Origin: Streptomyces cinnamoneus
Lineage (GTDB): Bacteria; Actinomycetota; Actinomycetes; Streptomycetales; Streptomycetaceae
Direction: 5' to 3'
Length of the DNA stretch: 64,000 nt
Assembly (NCBI RefSeq): GCF_014650495.1
Contig: NZ_BMVB01000006.1
Location: forward strand, 186,001 to 250,000
Position 1 is the first letter of the stretch, and every line of letters begins with the position of its first letter. This document shows, in pieces, positions 25,661 through 35,871 of this stretch. The position numbers and the translations under genes were made by a program. The notes under the pieces were generated by a model. That model worked only from the letters and a program-made list of their open reading frames with translations, did no database searches and was not told the origin of the DNA.

Positions 25661-26830
25661 GTGAGCGCGCTGACGTGGATCACCGCCTTTTCCCTCCTGG
25701 CCTGGGGCTGGCTGCTGCTGGGGCAGGGCTTCTTCTGGCGCACGGACGTGCGGCTCCCTGACCGCGCCCCGCCCGGGGACTGGCCGGCGGTGGCGATCGT
25801 GGTGCCGGCCCGGGACGAGGCGGACGTACTGCCGCTGACCCTGCCGTCGCTGCTGGCCCAGGACTATCCGGGCCGGGCGGAGGTCTACCTCGTCGACGAC
25901 GGCAGTACGGACGGTACGGGCGAACTGGCCCGAACCCTCGCGGACGCGTGCGGCGGACTGCCGCTGACCGTGGACTCCCCCGGGGAACCCGGCCCGGGCT
26001 GGACCGGCAAGCTGTGGGCGGTACGGCACGGCATGGCGCTCGCCCGGGCCCGTACGGACGCCGAGTACCTGCTGCTGACGGACGCGGACATCGCGCACGG
26101 CCCACAGAGCCTGCGGCACTTGGTGGCGGCCGCCCGCTCCCGGAAGCTGGACCTGGTGTCGCAGATGGCGCGGCTGCGGGTGGTGACCTTCTGGGAGCGG
26201 CTGATCGTCCCGGCCTTCGTGTACTTCTTCGCCCAGCTCTATCCCTTCCGCTGGGTCAACCGGCCGGGCGCCCGGACCGCGGCCGCCGCCGGCGGGTGCG
26301 TGCTGCTGCGCCGGGACGCCGCGGAGCGGGCCGGGGTGCCGGACCGCATCCGGCAGGCGGTCATCGACGACGTGTCGCTGGCGCGGGCCGTGCAGCGCTC
26401 CGGCGGCCGGATCTGGCTGGGGCTGGCGGAGCGGGTGGACAGCGTGCGGCCCTACCGGGGGCTCGGGCCCCTGTGGCGGATGGTCTCGCGCAGTGCCTAC
26501 GCACAGCTGCTGCACCAGCCGCTGCTGCTGGCCGGGACGGTCGTGGGGCTGGCGGTGATCTATCTGGCGCCGCCGGTCGCCGTGGTGACGGGCCTGCTGT
26601 CCGGTGCCGCCGCGGTGTGGGTGCCGGGCGCGGTGGCGTGGGCGGTGATGGCGGGGACGTACCTGCCGATGCTGCGCTACTACCGGCAGCCGCCGTGGCA
26701 GGCGCTCCTGCTTCCGGTCACGGCCGTGCTCTACCTGCTGATGACGGTGGACTCGGCGGTGCAGCACTACCGGGGCCGGGGCGCGGCCTGGAAGGGGCGT
26801 ACGTACGCACGCCCGGAGGCCGCGCCCTGA
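25661..26830 (+). CDS. hpnB: Hopanoid-associated glycosyltransferase HpnB-like (GT2)
   Basis: This 389-residue family 2 glycosyltransferase has an N-terminal membrane segment, the GT-A fold motifs VVPARDEADVLP, VDDGSTDGT and LLLTDADIAHG, the acceptor-site DDVSLARAV near residue 240, and two to three C-terminal transmembrane segments. The pattern matches HpnB. It starts GTG 25661, divergent from the racemase 77 nt away, with no ribosome site but CAGACT 7 nt upstream, so it is possibly leaderless. Its usual role is lipid or hopanoid glycosylation at the membrane. Confidence 0.8.
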   Translation: MSALTWITAFSLLAWGWLLLGQGFFWRTDVRLPDRAPPGDWPAVAIVVPARDEADVLPLTLPSLLAQDYPGRAEVYLVDDGSTDGTGELARTLADACGGLPLTVDSPGEPGPGWTGKLWAVRHGMALARARTDAEYLLLTDADIAHGPQSLRHLVAAARSRKLDLVSQMARLRVVTFWERLIVPAFVYFFAQLYPFRWVNRPGARTAAAAGGCVLLRRDAAERAGVPDRIRQAVIDDVSLARAVQRSGGRIWLGLAERVDSVRPYRGLGPLWRMVSRSAYAQLLHQPLLLAGTVVGLAVIYLAPPVAVVTGLLSGAAAVWVPGAVAWAVMAGTYLPMLRYYRQPPWQALLLPVTAVLYLLMTVDSAVQHYRGRGAAWKGRTYARPEAAP

Positions 26831-26854
26831 GGCCGCGGGTGCGGGGCGGTGGCC

Positions 26855-28168
26855 TCACTTGCGGGCGGGCGTCCACGTCAGGCCCCAGCCGTACGCCTCG
26901 TCGAGGGTGCGCTGGGGGCTGACGCCGCGGCGGGGCACGAGGTAGCGGGCCTCGCGCTGGACGACGAGGTCGCCGCCGTTGTTGGTGATGAGGGCCAGTG
27001 CGCAGACGTTGGAGGGCACCGTGCACTCGTCGAGGAGGAAGTCGACGGGGGCACCGCGCTGCGGCTGGAGGGTCACAGTGGCGTGCAGGCCGGCGAAGCT
27101 GGCGGCGCCCTCGTAGATGGTGACGAACACGAGGATGCGCCGGAAGGCGCCGGCGTGGTCGAGGTTGACCGTCAAGTTCTCGCCGGACTCCACCGCACCG
27201 GTGCGGTCGTCACCGTCGAGGTGGATGTAGGGCGGCCGGTGGAGCGAGCCGAAGGTGTTGCCGAGGGCCTGGACCACGCCCTTGGTGCCGTCGGTGAGTT
27301 CGAAGAGGGCGCCGAGGTCCAGGTCGAGGGCGGTGGGGCCGGCCATGGCCTGGCTCAGCCGCTGCCCCCAGCCGACGGCGGCCGGCCGCACCATCTGCCA
27401 GTTGAGGTTGACGCGCAGGGTGCCGGAGGTGCCGCCCTGCTTGGCCAGGGAGACGGCCGGGGCGGCCTTGGTGAGCGTGACCTTGACGGGCCGCGCGGGC
27501 GGCACGGGCCGGGGCTCCGGCGGCCGCGCCGCGGGCGTCCGGGAGGCCGGTGCCGCGGGGGCGGCGGGCCGGGGCGGTGGCGCGGGCGCAGTGGCGCGCG
27601 GCGGTGGCGCGGGGGCGGTGGCGCGCGGCGGTGGTGCGGGCGCGGGGTCGTCGACGGTGATGCCGTAGTCGGTCGCCAGCCCGTGGAGGCCGCTGCTGTA
27701 CCCCTGCCCCACGGCCCGGAACTTCCACTGGCCCTGGCGCCGGTAGAGCTCGCCCAGGACGAAGGCTGTCTCGACGGTGGCGTCCCGGCTGTCGAACCGG
27801 GCGAGCTCGGCGCCGCCCGCCGCGTCCAGGACCCGGATGTGGAGCCCGGGCACCTGCCCGAAGACGGCCCCGTCGGCGGAGGCCGCGATCACGACGCTGC
27901 CGACGGCCGCTTCGAGGGCGCCGAGATCGACGGTGAGGGTCTCGCGCACGCCGGCGCCGTCGGAGCGCTTGCCCTCGTGGCGCACCGCGCCGGAGGGGTG
28001 CCGTGGCTGGTTGTAGAAGACGAAGTCCGCGTCGGAGCGGACCCTGCCCGAGGTCAGGAGCAGGGCCGAGGCGTCGACGTCGGGGACGCCGGGTCCCGTC
28101 CGCCAGCCGAGCTCGATCCGTACCACCTGCGCAGGAATCCGGACATTGGCGCCTTTCAGCATGCCCAT
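26855..28168 (-). CDS. Double TerD-domain protein with proline-rich linker
   Basis: This 437-residue protein has a first TerD domain at ~1-170 ([33 protein letters not shown]), a linker at ~175-235 with three [13 protein letters not shown] nonapeptides, and a second TerD-like domain to the end ([19 protein letters not shown]). Acidic residues of the Ca2+ sites are visible (DVDAS, SDADF, DGDDRTG). TerD proteins act in stress and tellurite response and in differentiation in Streptomyces. ATG 28168 has GGAGGGG upstream. Convergent with hpnB, 24 nt apart. Confidence 0.9.
   Translation of the reverse strand: MGMLKGANVRIPAQVVRIELGWRTGPGVPDVDASALLLTSGRVRSDADFVFYNQPRHPSGAVRHEGKRSDGAGVRETLTVDLGALEAAVGSVVIAASADGAVFGQVPGLHIRVLDAAGGAELARFDSRDATVETAFVLGELYRRQGQWKFRAVGQGYSSGLHGLATDYGITVDDPAPAPPPRATAPAPPPRATAPAPPPRPAAPAAPASRTPAARPPEPRPVPPARPVKVTLTKAAPAVSLAKQGGTSGTLRVNLNWQMVRPAAVGWGQRLSQAMAGPTALDLDLGALFELTDGTKGVVQALGNTFGSLHRPPYIHLDGDDRTGAVESGENLTVNLDHAGAFRRILVFVTIYEGAASFAGLHATVTLQPQRGAPVDFLLDECTVPSNVCALALITNNGGDLVVQREARYLVPRRGVSPQRTLDEAYGWGLTWTPARK
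27573..27653. repeat. Three 27-bp repeats inside the TerD linker
   Basis: Three near-identical 27-bp units encode [18 protein letters not shown] and APAPPPRPA. The copy number is probably variable between strains. Confidence 0.8.
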
Positions 28169-28293
28169 GGACCACCCCTCCGTGCCGCTCCGAAATGAGC
28201 CGGTCTTTACACGATTCCGACGTACCTTGGCGACCGATTTTCCCGAGTTCGCTCGCATTGGTCGTCGACAACCCCCGCGAGCAGCGCAATCAA

Positions 28294-28305
28294 CCGGTAT
28301 ACCGG
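28294..28305. promoter_or_regulatory. Perfect 12-bp palindrome between divergent genes
   Basis: CCGGTATACCGG sits in the 176-nt gap between the TerD gene (-) and the gene at 28345 (+), about 40 nt before the latter. It is a candidate operator; nothing nearby names the regulator. Confidence 0.4.
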
Positions 28306-28344
28306 GCTCCCCAACCGGCACACCATGGGCTTAACTTATGGGCT

Positions 28345-28842
28345 ATGACCTCCCCCCGCAGCACCTACGGCGGCGGCTACTACGCCTCGTCCTCCTTCCC
28401 GGACACCCCCATCTACGACAGCCTCGTCGCCGAGCGGGGCACCCCGCAGATCGCGCCGATCCGGGTCTCGTCGCCGTACGACTTCGGCGGCGGCACGCCG
28501 CCCTCGTTCGGCGGCGGCAGCAACCTGCCCGCGCTGCCGGCCCTGCCCTCGGGCCCGTCCTCCCACCCGGGGCCGCAGGCCCCGCAGCCGGGCTACGCCG
28601 GCCAGGCGCCGCAGTACGGCCAGCAGGGCGGCGGGCTGCAGCAGGCCGCCGCGCCCTACATCCCGCAGCAGGCGTCGGCGCCGCGCGGCTACCCGGGCCC
28701 GCAGCAGCAGCGTCCGGCGGCCGGACCCCAGGGCCCCGGAGCGCCGGCGGGCTACGAGGCGATGCGGCCGGCCGCGCCGCGCCCCGCCTCGTACGACGAG
28801 CAGTACGGCAACCGTCCCTACCCGGAGCAGGGCGGCTACTGA
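28345..28842 (+). CDS. Conserved Pro/Gln/Gly-rich small protein (DUF6643-like)
   Basis: This 165-residue low-complexity protein begins MTSPRSTYGGGYY and continues FPDTPIYDSLVAERGTPQIAPI, an opening I associate with a conserved Streptomyces family. The rest is rich in P, Q, G, A and Y, with no enzyme motif, signal or membrane segment. TAACTT (28332-28337) lies 7 nt before the ATG and there is no ribosome site, so a leaderless message is likely. Function unknown. Confidence 0.7.
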   Translation: MTSPRSTYGGGYYASSSFPDTPIYDSLVAERGTPQIAPIRVSSPYDFGGGTPPSFGGGSNLPALPALPSGPSSHPGPQAPQPGYAGQAPQYGQQGGGLQQAAAPYIPQQASAPRGYPGPQQQRPAAGPQGPGAPAGYEAMRPAAPRPASYDEQYGNRPYPEQGGY

Positions 28843-28891
28843 CGTCCGTCCCGGCCGGTCAATCGTCATATCCGGCTGGCAAAATGGCTGC

Positions 28892-29725
28892 ATGTACAAG
28901 TCCGTGCTGACAGCCGTCCACTTCTATCCGGTCAAGTCGATGGCGGGGTGTGCGCCCGGTGAGGCGGCCGTGGAGCCGTGGGGGCTCGCCGGGGACCGGA
29001 GGTGGATGCTGGCCACGCCGGACGGCCGGTTCATCACCCAACGGCAGCAGCCGAGGCTGGCGTTGGCCTCGGCCGAGCCGCTCCCGGACGGTGGTGTGCG
29101 GCTCACCGCCCCGGGGCTCGCGCCGCTCGACGTCCCCGTGCCACCGCACGGGGACGAAGCCGGCACGACCCCGGTGGAGATCTTCGAGGACAAGGTCGAG
29201 GCGGTCCGTGCGGGCGCCGCGGCCGACGCGTGGCTGACCGCCTACCTGGGCACCGGGGCCCGGCTGCTGTACATGGACGACCCCGCGCGCCGCCGCCCGG
29301 CCGACCCGCGCTACGCGGCCCCCGGCGACACGGTCAGCTTCGCCGACGGCTATCCGCTGCTCCTCACCACGACCGCCTCGCTGCAGGAGCTCAACTCCCT
29401 GATCGCCGCGGGCGACCATCCCGGCGAGGGCCCGCTGCCCATGGACCGCTTCCGGCCCAACGTGGTGGTCGACGGCACCGAGCCCTGGGCCGAGGACGGC
29501 TGGCGCCGGGTGCGCATCGGCGAGGTCGCCTTCCGCGTCGTCAAGCCCTGCGGCCGCTGCGTCGTCACCACGACCGACCAGCGCACGGCCGAGCGCGGCA
29601 AGGAGCCGCTGCGCACGCTCGCCCGGCACCACCGGATCGGCAAGAAGCTGGTGTTCGGCCAGAACCTGATACCGGAGCACACCGGAGTGGTGCGGGTCGG
29701 GGACGCCTTCGAGGTCCTCGACTGA
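28892..29725 (+). CDS. MOSC domain protein (YcbX/mARC-like)
   Basis: This 277-residue protein has an N-terminal MOSC beta-barrel (HFYPVKSMAGCAPGEA, GDRRWMLATPDGRFITQRQ) and a C-terminal MOSC domain with MDRFRPNVVVDG and KPCGRCVVTTTDQ. In mARC and YcbX the conserved Cys in that last motif ligates the molybdenum cofactor. Such proteins reduce N-hydroxylated compounds with a flavin partner. Start ATG 28892. Substrate unknown. Confidence 0.88.
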   Translation: MYKSVLTAVHFYPVKSMAGCAPGEAAVEPWGLAGDRRWMLATPDGRFITQRQQPRLALASAEPLPDGGVRLTAPGLAPLDVPVPPHGDEAGTTPVEIFEDKVEAVRAGAAADAWLTAYLGTGARLLYMDDPARRRPADPRYAAPGDTVSFADGYPLLLTTTASLQELNSLIAAGDHPGEGPLPMDRFRPNVVVDGTEPWAEDGWRRVRIGEVAFRVVKPCGRCVVTTTDQRTAERGKEPLRTLARHHRIGKKLVFGQNLIPEHTGVVRVGDAFEVLD

Positions 29726-29849
29726 CGTCCCGCCGTCAACGCGCCGCCCCGGCCGCCCTCCGCGAGGGGTGATTTTGCTCTCTCCGCCGCCTTCCTCCGC
29801 ATGCGATGCCCTGTGTGAGGTATTTACGGACGCGTAGGGGGTGAGCACC

Positions 29850-30452
29850 ATGCGCTCGACGGCGTTCGTATGGCGGTGGCGGCGCAATCCGCTGCGCCGC
29901 CGGACCGATGTCCTCGAAGCCTGGGCGGGGGTGGTGGCCCTGGTGCTGATGCTCCTCGTGGGACCGGCGGTCGGCTGGTTCACCGGCTCCCTCGCCCATG
30001 GGGCGCTGCAGGAGGCCGTCCACGCCCAGCACCGGCACCGGCACCTGGCGAGCGCCACCGTCGTCCGGTCGGTCTCCGGTGGTTCCGACGGCACGGACCA
30101 CGAGTCCTCCGCCGGGCGCGAGGGCTACCGCAGGGTCCTGGCGCACTGGCGGGGGCGGGACGGGCGGGAGCACAGCGGTCTGGTGGCCGTCCGCCAGGCC
30201 GCGCGCCCCGGCGAGCGCTTCCCGCTGTGGACGGACGACCGGGGGGAGGTCGCCGGCCGTCCCATGGACGGTGCCACCGCCGGCGTCCACGCGGCCCTCG
30301 CCGGGCTGGGCTCGGCCGCCGCCGCGGCCGGCCTGGTGGAAGGGGTGCGCCGGCTGTTCGTCTGGCGACTCGTGCAACGGCGGTACGCCCGGTGGGACCG
30401 CGCGTGGGACCGGGCCGGGCACACCTGGGGCCGGGCGGACGCGGGCAGTTGA
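29850..30452 (+). CDS. Membrane protein of the Rv1733c type
   Basis: This 200-residue protein has a basic N-terminus ([13 protein letters not shown]), a first transmembrane segment ([20 protein letters not shown]), a central extracytoplasmic domain of ~90 residues and a second segment ([20 protein letters not shown]). This arrangement and the WRRNPLRR opening are shared with mycobacterial Rv1733c and many Streptomyces paralogues. AGGGGG lies 8 nt before ATG 29850; a GTG 9 nt upstream is the alternative. Function unknown. Confidence 0.8.
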   Translation: MRSTAFVWRWRRNPLRRRTDVLEAWAGVVALVLMLLVGPAVGWFTGSLAHGALQEAVHAQHRHRHLASATVVRSVSGGSDGTDHESSAGREGYRRVLAHWRGRDGREHSGLVAVRQAARPGERFPLWTDDRGEVAGRPMDGATAGVHAALAGLGSAAAAAGLVEGVRRLFVWRLVQRRYARWDRAWDRAGHTWGRADAGS

Positions 30453-30573
30453 CCACCGACGGGCAAGGAGCCGAGAGGTCAACTCCCGTGCCCCGCGCGC
30501 GCTACGGTGGGGCCGGCCGGTACTCATCCGTCCCGGATGCACACACACGTCGAGGTGGGGGCGCAGCAGCACC

Positions 30574-33015
30574 ATGGCACAGGGCTCGGTCCACGTGACG
30601 CACACCGGCACGTCGCGCTGGCGGCGGCGCACGGGAGAGTACGACTCCCTCGCAGCGGCCCTGGAGGCGGCGGCCGACGGCGACGTGCTGTCCGTGGCGC
30701 CGGGCACGTACCGGGAGAACCTGGTCGTCTCCCGCGCCGTCACCCTGCGGGGCAGCGAGGGCGGCGCGCGGGGCTCGGTGCGGATCGCGCCGGCCGAGGG
30801 CGTGGCCGTGACGCTGCGGGGCCCGGCGGTCCTGCGGGACCTGTGGATCGAGGGTCATGACGCGACCGAGCCGGCGCTCCTCGTCGAGGGGGGTGCGGAG
30901 CCGGACCTGGCCGACCTGCGGGTGGTGACGCGCTCGGCCGCCGGCATCGAGGTGCGCGGCGGCGCCCGGCCGGCGGTGCGGCGCTGCACCGTCGACAATC
31001 CCGGGGGCATCGGCATCAGCGTGCTGGACGGTGCGGGCGGCGTCTTCGAGGAGTGCGAGGTGGTGGCGGCCGGGCAGGCGGGCGTCAGCGTGCGCGGCGG
31101 GGCCGAGCCGCGCCTGGAACGCTGCCGGGTGCACCACGCCCGGGGTGCGGGGTTGTCGCTGACCGGCGAGGGCAGCGCGCTGGAGGCGGTCGGCTGCGAG
31201 GTGTACGAGATCACGGGCACCGGTGTGCAGGTGGCGGGGCGCGCCACGGGCCGCCTCACGGACTGCCGGGTGCACCGCACGTCCGCGGACGGCGTGACGC
31301 TGGACACCGACGCGGTGCTGACGCTGGCCGACTGCGACATCCACGACGTCCCGGAGAACGCGGTCGACCTGCGCTCCCGCTCGGTGCTGACGATGACGCG
31401 CTCGGCCGTCCGGCGCTTCGGCCGCAACGGCCTGTCGGTGTGGGATCCGGGCACGCGGGTGGAGGCCGGCGAGTGCGAGATCCACGAGAGCACGGGCGAC
31501 TACCCGGCGGTGTGGGTGAGCGACGGCGCGAGCGCCGCCCTCGCCTCCTGCCGGGTGCACGACGTGCCGGACGCGCTGTTCGTGCTGGACCGCGGTTCGC
31601 GCGCGGAGGTCTCGGACAGCGACCTGTCGCGGGTGCGGGGCACGGCCGTGTCGGTGAGCGGCGGGGCGACGGCCCGCCTGGCGGACTGCCGCATCCGCGA
31701 GGCCACCACCGGCGTCTGGTTCCGCGGCCACGGCAGCGGCGGCGCGCTGGCGGACTGTGCCGTGGACGCCACGTCGACCGGGGTGATCGTCACCAAGGGC
31801 GCGGACCCGGTCGTCGAGCGCTGCACGGTGACCTCGCCGGCGGAGGCCGGCTTCTACGTGTCGGCGGAGGGCCGCGGCACGTTCGACACCTGCCGGGTGA
31901 CGGGCAGCGACGGCTACGGCTTCCACGTCATCGACGGCTGCCGGGCGACCTTGACGGGCTGCCGTACGGAGCGGTGTGCGCGCGGCGGCTACGCCTTCGC
32001 CGAGGAGGGTCCGGTCAGCCGCGGCTGCACGAGCGACGAGGGAGCGGTGCCGGGCTCCGCCACGCGCGCCGCGGCGCCGGTGGCCGCCGTGGCGACGGCC
32101 GACCGGCCCGTCACGCCGCCGTCGGCGGGGGTGCCGGGGCCACGTTCGCCCGGTGCCGGTGCGGCCGCGCCGCCGCCGGGCGAGGGGGCCGGGGAGGAGC
32201 GTTCCTCGTCGGCCGTGCTCGGTGAACTGGACGCGCTGGTGGGACTGGAGAGCGTCAAGCGCGAGGTGCGGGCCCTGACGGACATGATCGAGGTGGGGCG
32301 GCGGCGGCTGGAGGCGGGGCTCAAGGCCGCCTCCGTCCGCCGGCACCTGGTCTTCACCGGCTCGCCGGGTACGGGCAAGACGACCGTGGCCCGGCTGTAC
32401 GGCGAGATCCTCGCCTCGCTGGGGGTGTTGCAGCGCGGTCACCTGGTGGAGGTCTCGCGCGTGGACCTGGTGGGCGAGCATATCGGGTCGACGGCCCTGC
32501 GCACCCAGGAGGCGTTCGACCGGGCGCGCGGCGGGGTCCTCTTCATCGACGAGGCGTACGCGCTGTGCCCGGAGGACTCCGGGCGCGACTTCGGCCGGGA
32601 GGCCATCGACACGCTGGTGAAGCTGATGGAGGACCACCGTGACGAGGTGGTGGTCATCGTCGCCGGCTACACCGCCGAGATGGAGCGCTTCCTGACCGTC
32701 AACCCCGGTGTGGCTTCGCGTTTCTCACGCACCATCACCTTCGGCGACTACGGGCCCGAGGAGCTGTTGCGCATCGTGCGGCAGCAGGCGGACGAGCACG
32801 AGTACCGCATCGGCGAGGGTGCGGCCGAGGCGCTGCTGCGCTACTTCGCGGCGATCCCGAAGGGTCCGGCGTTCGGCAACGGCCGTACCGCGCGGCAGAC
32901 GTTCGAGGCGATGGTGGAGCGGCACGCGGGCCGGGTGGCGCAGCTGGCGGCGCCGAGCACCGACGATCTGAGTCTGCTGTATCCGGAGGATCTGCCCGAA
33001 CTCCCGCCCGCCTGA
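30574..33015 (+). CDS. Right-handed beta-helix / CbbX-type AAA+ ATPase fusion
   Basis: This 813-residue protein has residues ~1-480 made of repeated parallel beta-helix rungs (recurring C-R-V and G-A-xA patterns, pectate-lyase/NosD style). A proline/alanine linker follows. From ~550 it is an AAA+ module of the CbbX/SpoVK/EccA type: [17 protein letters not shown], Walker A GSPGTGKT, Walker [15 protein letters not shown], sensor region [13 protein letters not shown] and Arg finger near VASRFSRT. Inference: the beta-helix recognises a ligand or surface and the AAA+ ring remodels a partner. ATG 30574 is the start. No operon partner is evident. Confidence 0.88.
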   Translation: MAQGSVHVTHTGTSRWRRRTGEYDSLAAALEAAADGDVLSVAPGTYRENLVVSRAVTLRGSEGGARGSVRIAPAEGVAVTLRGPAVLRDLWIEGHDATEPALLVEGGAEPDLADLRVVTRSAAGIEVRGGARPAVRRCTVDNPGGIGISVLDGAGGVFEECEVVAAGQAGVSVRGGAEPRLERCRVHHARGAGLSLTGEGSALEAVGCEVYEITGTGVQVAGRATGRLTDCRVHRTSADGVTLDTDAVLTLADCDIHDVPENAVDLRSRSVLTMTRSAVRRFGRNGLSVWDPGTRVEAGECEIHESTGDYPAVWVSDGASAALASCRVHDVPDALFVLDRGSRAEVSDSDLSRVRGTAVSVSGGATARLADCRIREATTGVWFRGHGSGGALADCAVDATSTGVIVTKGADPVVERCTVTSPAEAGFYVSAEGRGTFDTCRVTGSDGYGFHVIDGCRATLTGCRTERCARGGYAFAEEGPVSRGCTSDEGAVPGSATRAAAPVAAVATADRPVTPPSAGVPGPRSPGAGAAAPPPGEGAGEERSSSAVLGELDALVGLESVKREVRALTDMIEVGRRRLEAGLKAASVRRHLVFTGSPGTGKTTVARLYGEILASLGVLQRGHLVEVSRVDLVGEHIGSTALRTQEAFDRARGGVLFIDEAYALCPEDSGRDFGREAIDTLVKLMEDHRDEVVVIVAGYTAEMERFLTVNPGVASRFSRTITFGDYGPEELLRIVRQQADEHEYRIGEGAAEALLRYFAAIPKGPAFGNGRTARQTFEAMVERHAGRVAQLAAPSTDDLSLLYPEDLPELPPA

Positions 33016-33095
33016 ACGGATCCGGCCACTGTCATACGTGCATGGGAGGATATGCCCGCGTGGTGAGCGGTGGCCGACCGGAAAGGACGGGCCGG

Positions 33096-33956
33096 GTGGG
33101 CGTCAACCAGAATCTCCTGGCGGAGCAGCGACGCGCCCTGATCCTCGACGAGATCAGACGGCGGGGCGGGGCGCGGGTCAACGAGCTGACGAGACGCCTG
33201 AACGTCTCGGACATGACGGTCCGTCGCGACCTGGACGCGCTGGCCCGGCAGGGCGTCGTGGAGAAGGTGCACGGTGGCGCGGTGCCGGTGGCGGAGGCGA
33301 CCACGCACGAGCCGGGGTTCGAGGCAAAGTCGGCGCTGGAGCTCAGCGCCAAGCAGGACATCGCGCGGGCCGCGGCCCGCATGGCCGCTCGCGGGAGTGC
33401 GATAGCGCTGGCGGGCGGGACGACGGCCTTCGCCCTGGCCCACCAGTTGGTGGACATCCCGGATCTGACGGTCGTCACGAATTCGGTGCGGGTCGCCGAT
33501 GTCTTCCACCACGCCCAGCGGTCGGTCACGGCGTCCGGCCCGGCGGCGCGGCCGGGCGCGGCGACGGTCGTGCTGACGGGCGGGGTGCGCACGCCCTCCG
33601 ACACGCTGGTCGGGCCGGTCGCGGACGCGGCGATCCGGTCGCTCCACTTCGACGTGCTGTTCATCGGTGTGCACGGCATTTCGGTGGAGGCCGGCCTGTC
33701 GACGCCCAACCTCGCCGAGGCGGAGACGAACCGTCACTTCGTGCGGTCGGCCCGGCGGGTGGTGGTGCTGGCGGACCACACGAAGTGGGGCACGGTCGGG
33801 CTGAGTTCCTTCGCCGCCCTGGAGGAGGTCGACGCGCTGGTGACGGACGCCGGGCTGCCCACCAGGGCGCGTGCGGAGATCGCCGAGCGTCTGCCCGAAC
33901 TGGTGGTGGCCGACGCCTCGGCGGACCCGGTGGACGTCCGGCGCTCCGCGGAGTGA
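33096..33956 (+). CDS. DeoR/GlpR-family transcriptional regulator
   Basis: This 286-residue protein has an N-terminal winged helix (RRALILDEIRRRGGARVNELTRRLNVSDMTVRRDLDAL) and the DeoRC sugar-phosphate sensor (GTTAFALAHQL, VVTNSVRVADV, FIGVHGIS, LADHTKWG). It typically represses sugar or polyol metabolism genes until a phosphorylated sugar binds. GTG 33096 has AAAGGA upstream at good spacing. No sugar operon is adjacent, so its targets lie elsewhere. Confidence 0.9.
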   Translation: MGVNQNLLAEQRRALILDEIRRRGGARVNELTRRLNVSDMTVRRDLDALARQGVVEKVHGGAVPVAEATTHEPGFEAKSALELSAKQDIARAAARMAARGSAIALAGGTTAFALAHQLVDIPDLTVVTNSVRVADVFHHAQRSVTASGPAARPGAATVVLTGGVRTPSDTLVGPVADAAIRSLHFDVLFIGVHGISVEAGLSTPNLAEAETNRHFVRSARRVVVLADHTKWGTVGLSSFAALEEVDALVTDAGLPTRARAEIAERLPELVVADASADPVDVRRSAE

Positions 33957-33971
33957 CGGCGCCCGGCCCGG

Positions 33972-35129
33972 TCAGCAGGGCCAGCGGCCGGTGGCCAGGA
34001 AGGCGCTGATGGCCATGGTGTACGGCGTGATGTCCAAGCCCTGTTCGGCGAGCCAGGCGTCGGAGTAGTACTTGTCGAGGTACCGCTCCCCGGGATCGCA
34101 GATGAGGGTGACGACGCTGCCCGGGCGCCCCTCGCCGACCATCTCGGCGACGATCTTCAGGGCGCTCCACAGGCCGGTGCCGGTGGAGCCGCCCGCCTTG
34201 CGGCCGATGGCCAGTTCCAGGGCGCGCACGGCCGCGACGCTCGCGGCGTCCGGGACTTTCATCATCCGGTCGATCGCACCCGGCACGAAGCTCGGCTCCA
34301 TGCGCGGACGGCCGATGCCCTCGATGCGCGAGCCGCGGTCGTTGCGCGCGGCCGGGTCGTGGTCGCGCCAGCCCTCGAAGAAGCAGGAGTTCTCCGGGTC
34401 GGCGACGCAGACGCGGGTGTCGTACTGCATGTAGCGGATGTAGCGGGCGATGGTGGCCGACGTGCCGCCGGTGCCCGCGGTGGCCACGATCCAGGCGGGC
34501 ACGGGGTACCGCTCCAGCCGGAGCTGGTGGTAGACCGACTCGGCGATGTTGTTGTTGCCGCGCCAGTCGGTGGCCCGTTCCGCGTAGGTGAACTGGTCGA
34601 TGTAATGCCCGCCGGTGCGCCGGGCGAGGGCGGCCGCCTCCGCGTACACCGCCCGCGGGTCGTCCACGAAGTGGCAGCGCCCGCCGTGGAATTCGATCAG
34701 CCGGCACTTCTCCCTGCTCGTCGTGCGCGGCATGACGGCGATGAAGGGCACCCCGATCAGCTTGGCGAAGTACGCCTCGGAGACGGCGGTGGAGCCGCTG
34801 GACGCCTCGATGACGCACGCGTCGGGCCGGATCCAGCCGTTGCACAGCCCGTAGAGGAACAGCGACCGGGCCAGGCGGTGCTTGAGGCTGCCCGTCGGGT
34901 GGGTGGACTCGTCCTTGAAATACAGGTCGATGCCCCACTCGGGCGGCAGCGGGAAGCGCAGCAGGTGGGTGTCGGCGGAACGGTTCGCGTCCGCCTGGAC
35001 CTTGCGGACCGCTTCCTTCAGCCAGGCCCGGTACGCCGGGTCGCTGCGGTCCACGTCCAGGGTGGGGAGGGGGGAGCCGCCCGGCGGCTTTGCCGCGCCG
35101 GCCGCCCCCGGGTGCGCTGTGGCGTTCAC
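33972..35129 (-). CDS. Cysteine-synthase-family PLP enzyme (Cds1-like cysteine desulfhydrase)
   Basis: This 385-residue fold-type II PLP protein has HPTGSLKHR with the PLP lysine, [29 protein letters not shown] and a closing [16 protein letters not shown]. An N-terminal ~45-residue extension and the [11 protein letters not shown] insert match the actinobacterial group containing M. tuberculosis Cds1, which degrades cysteine to H2S, pyruvate and ammonia. It is distinct from the SbnA-like gene at 20056-21153. Convergent with the DeoR gene, 15 nt apart. Confidence 0.82.
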   Translation of the reverse strand: MNATAHPGAAGAAKPPGGSPLPTLDVDRSDPAYRAWLKEAVRKVQADANRSADTHLLRFPLPPEWGIDLYFKDESTHPTGSLKHRLARSLFLYGLCNGWIRPDACVIEASSGSTAVSEAYFAKLIGVPFIAVMPRTTSREKCRLIEFHGGRCHFVDDPRAVYAEAAALARRTGGHYIDQFTYAERATDWRGNNNIAESVYHQLRLERYPVPAWIVATAGTGGTSATIARYIRYMQYDTRVCVADPENSCFFEGWRDHDPAARNDRGSRIEGIGRPRMEPSFVPGAIDRMMKVPDAASVAAVRALELAIGRKAGGSTGTGLWSALKIVAEMVGEGRPGSVVTLICDPGERYLDKYYSDAWLAEQGLDITPYTMAISAFLATGRWPC

Positions 35130-35305
35130 GCGCTGCTCCTCACGGTGCCGGTGGCCGGCCGGAGGCTGTCCGTCCGGTCGAATGCGGATCGCTTCTGATA
35201 CGGATCATTCGGGTGTTTCGATCATAAAGGTGTACTGGTGCACCGGCCTGCTCGCGGGCAGACTGCGCACGAGAGGAGACCGTTCGGCCGGAGAGGCGGT
35301 GCGCC

Positions 35306-35635
35306 GTGGCGGAGCCGGAGTTCAGTGCGACCGGGGTGCGGATCGAACGATCCCGTCGCTCCCTCACCCGGGCCGGCCAGGTGAAGATCCACAACGGCAG
35401 GCTGGAGCTGCTGACCAGCTACGGCCGGGAAATCGACAGTGCGCCCGTGGGCTCGGTCCAGGCGAGCAAACCGTGGTTCTCGGCCGGGGACCGGGCACGG
35501 GCCACCGTCAACGGCAATCGCTACACCCTCACCCTGAGCGCTCCGGGGGCCGCCGCCGAGAACGGCGGAGCGGCTGCGGTCAACCGTTTCCTGGAGGTCG
35601 TGCGGTCGGCGCACGGAAGCACGCCGAAGCACTGA
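35306..35635 (+). CDS. Small conserved protein of unknown function
   Basis: This 109-residue protein begins GTG 35306 with a purine-rich stretch (GGAGAGG) upstream. The middle (GQVKIHNGRLELLTSYGREIDSAPVGSVQAS, then RARATVNGNRYTLTLS) looks like alternating beta strands of a PH-like domain, ending in a helix (AAAVNRFLEVVRSAHG). No signal or membrane segment. I do not recognise a named family. Confidence 0.65.
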   Translation: MAEPEFSATGVRIERSRRSLTRAGQVKIHNGRLELLTSYGREIDSAPVGSVQASKPWFSAGDRARATVNGNRYTLTLSAPGAAAENGGAAAVNRFLEVVRSAHGSTPKH

Positions 35636-35793
35636 GGGGTGCAGGAGTTGCGAAGGTGGCCGCGAGAGTCGACGCTTTATGCGTACCGGCATCACTGAGG
35701 GTGGTCGGCGGTCACGCTACGGGCCAGCGGTCGTGCTGCGCTCCGGGACCCGCCGGCGGGGCCGGCGGCCGGGGGCCGCCGACCCGGAAAAGG

Positions 35794-35830
35794 CGCGTAT
35801 CGCCACGCGTTTCCGCGTATCGCCACGTGT
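35794..35830. promoter_or_regulatory. Two 17-bp direct repeats before the anti-sigma-type gene
   Basis: CGCGTATCGCCACGCGT (35794-35810) and CGCGTATCGCCACGTGT (35814-35830) differ at one base and start 20 bp apart, two helical turns. Each carries GCGT-N6-ACGY inverted half sites. They end 41 nt before GTG 35872. This is the typical layout of a cooperative regulator site (inference). Confidence 0.55.
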
Positions 35831-35871
35831 ATCTGCGTCAGGCCAGCCCTACTTCCCAGGGAGTCGCAGCC

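Noticed and set aside
29998..30573. N-terminal extension of the beta-helix/AAA+ gene
   Set aside because: It overlaps the membrane protein gene in another frame and is Arg/Pro-rich; ATG 30574 gives a natural N-terminus.
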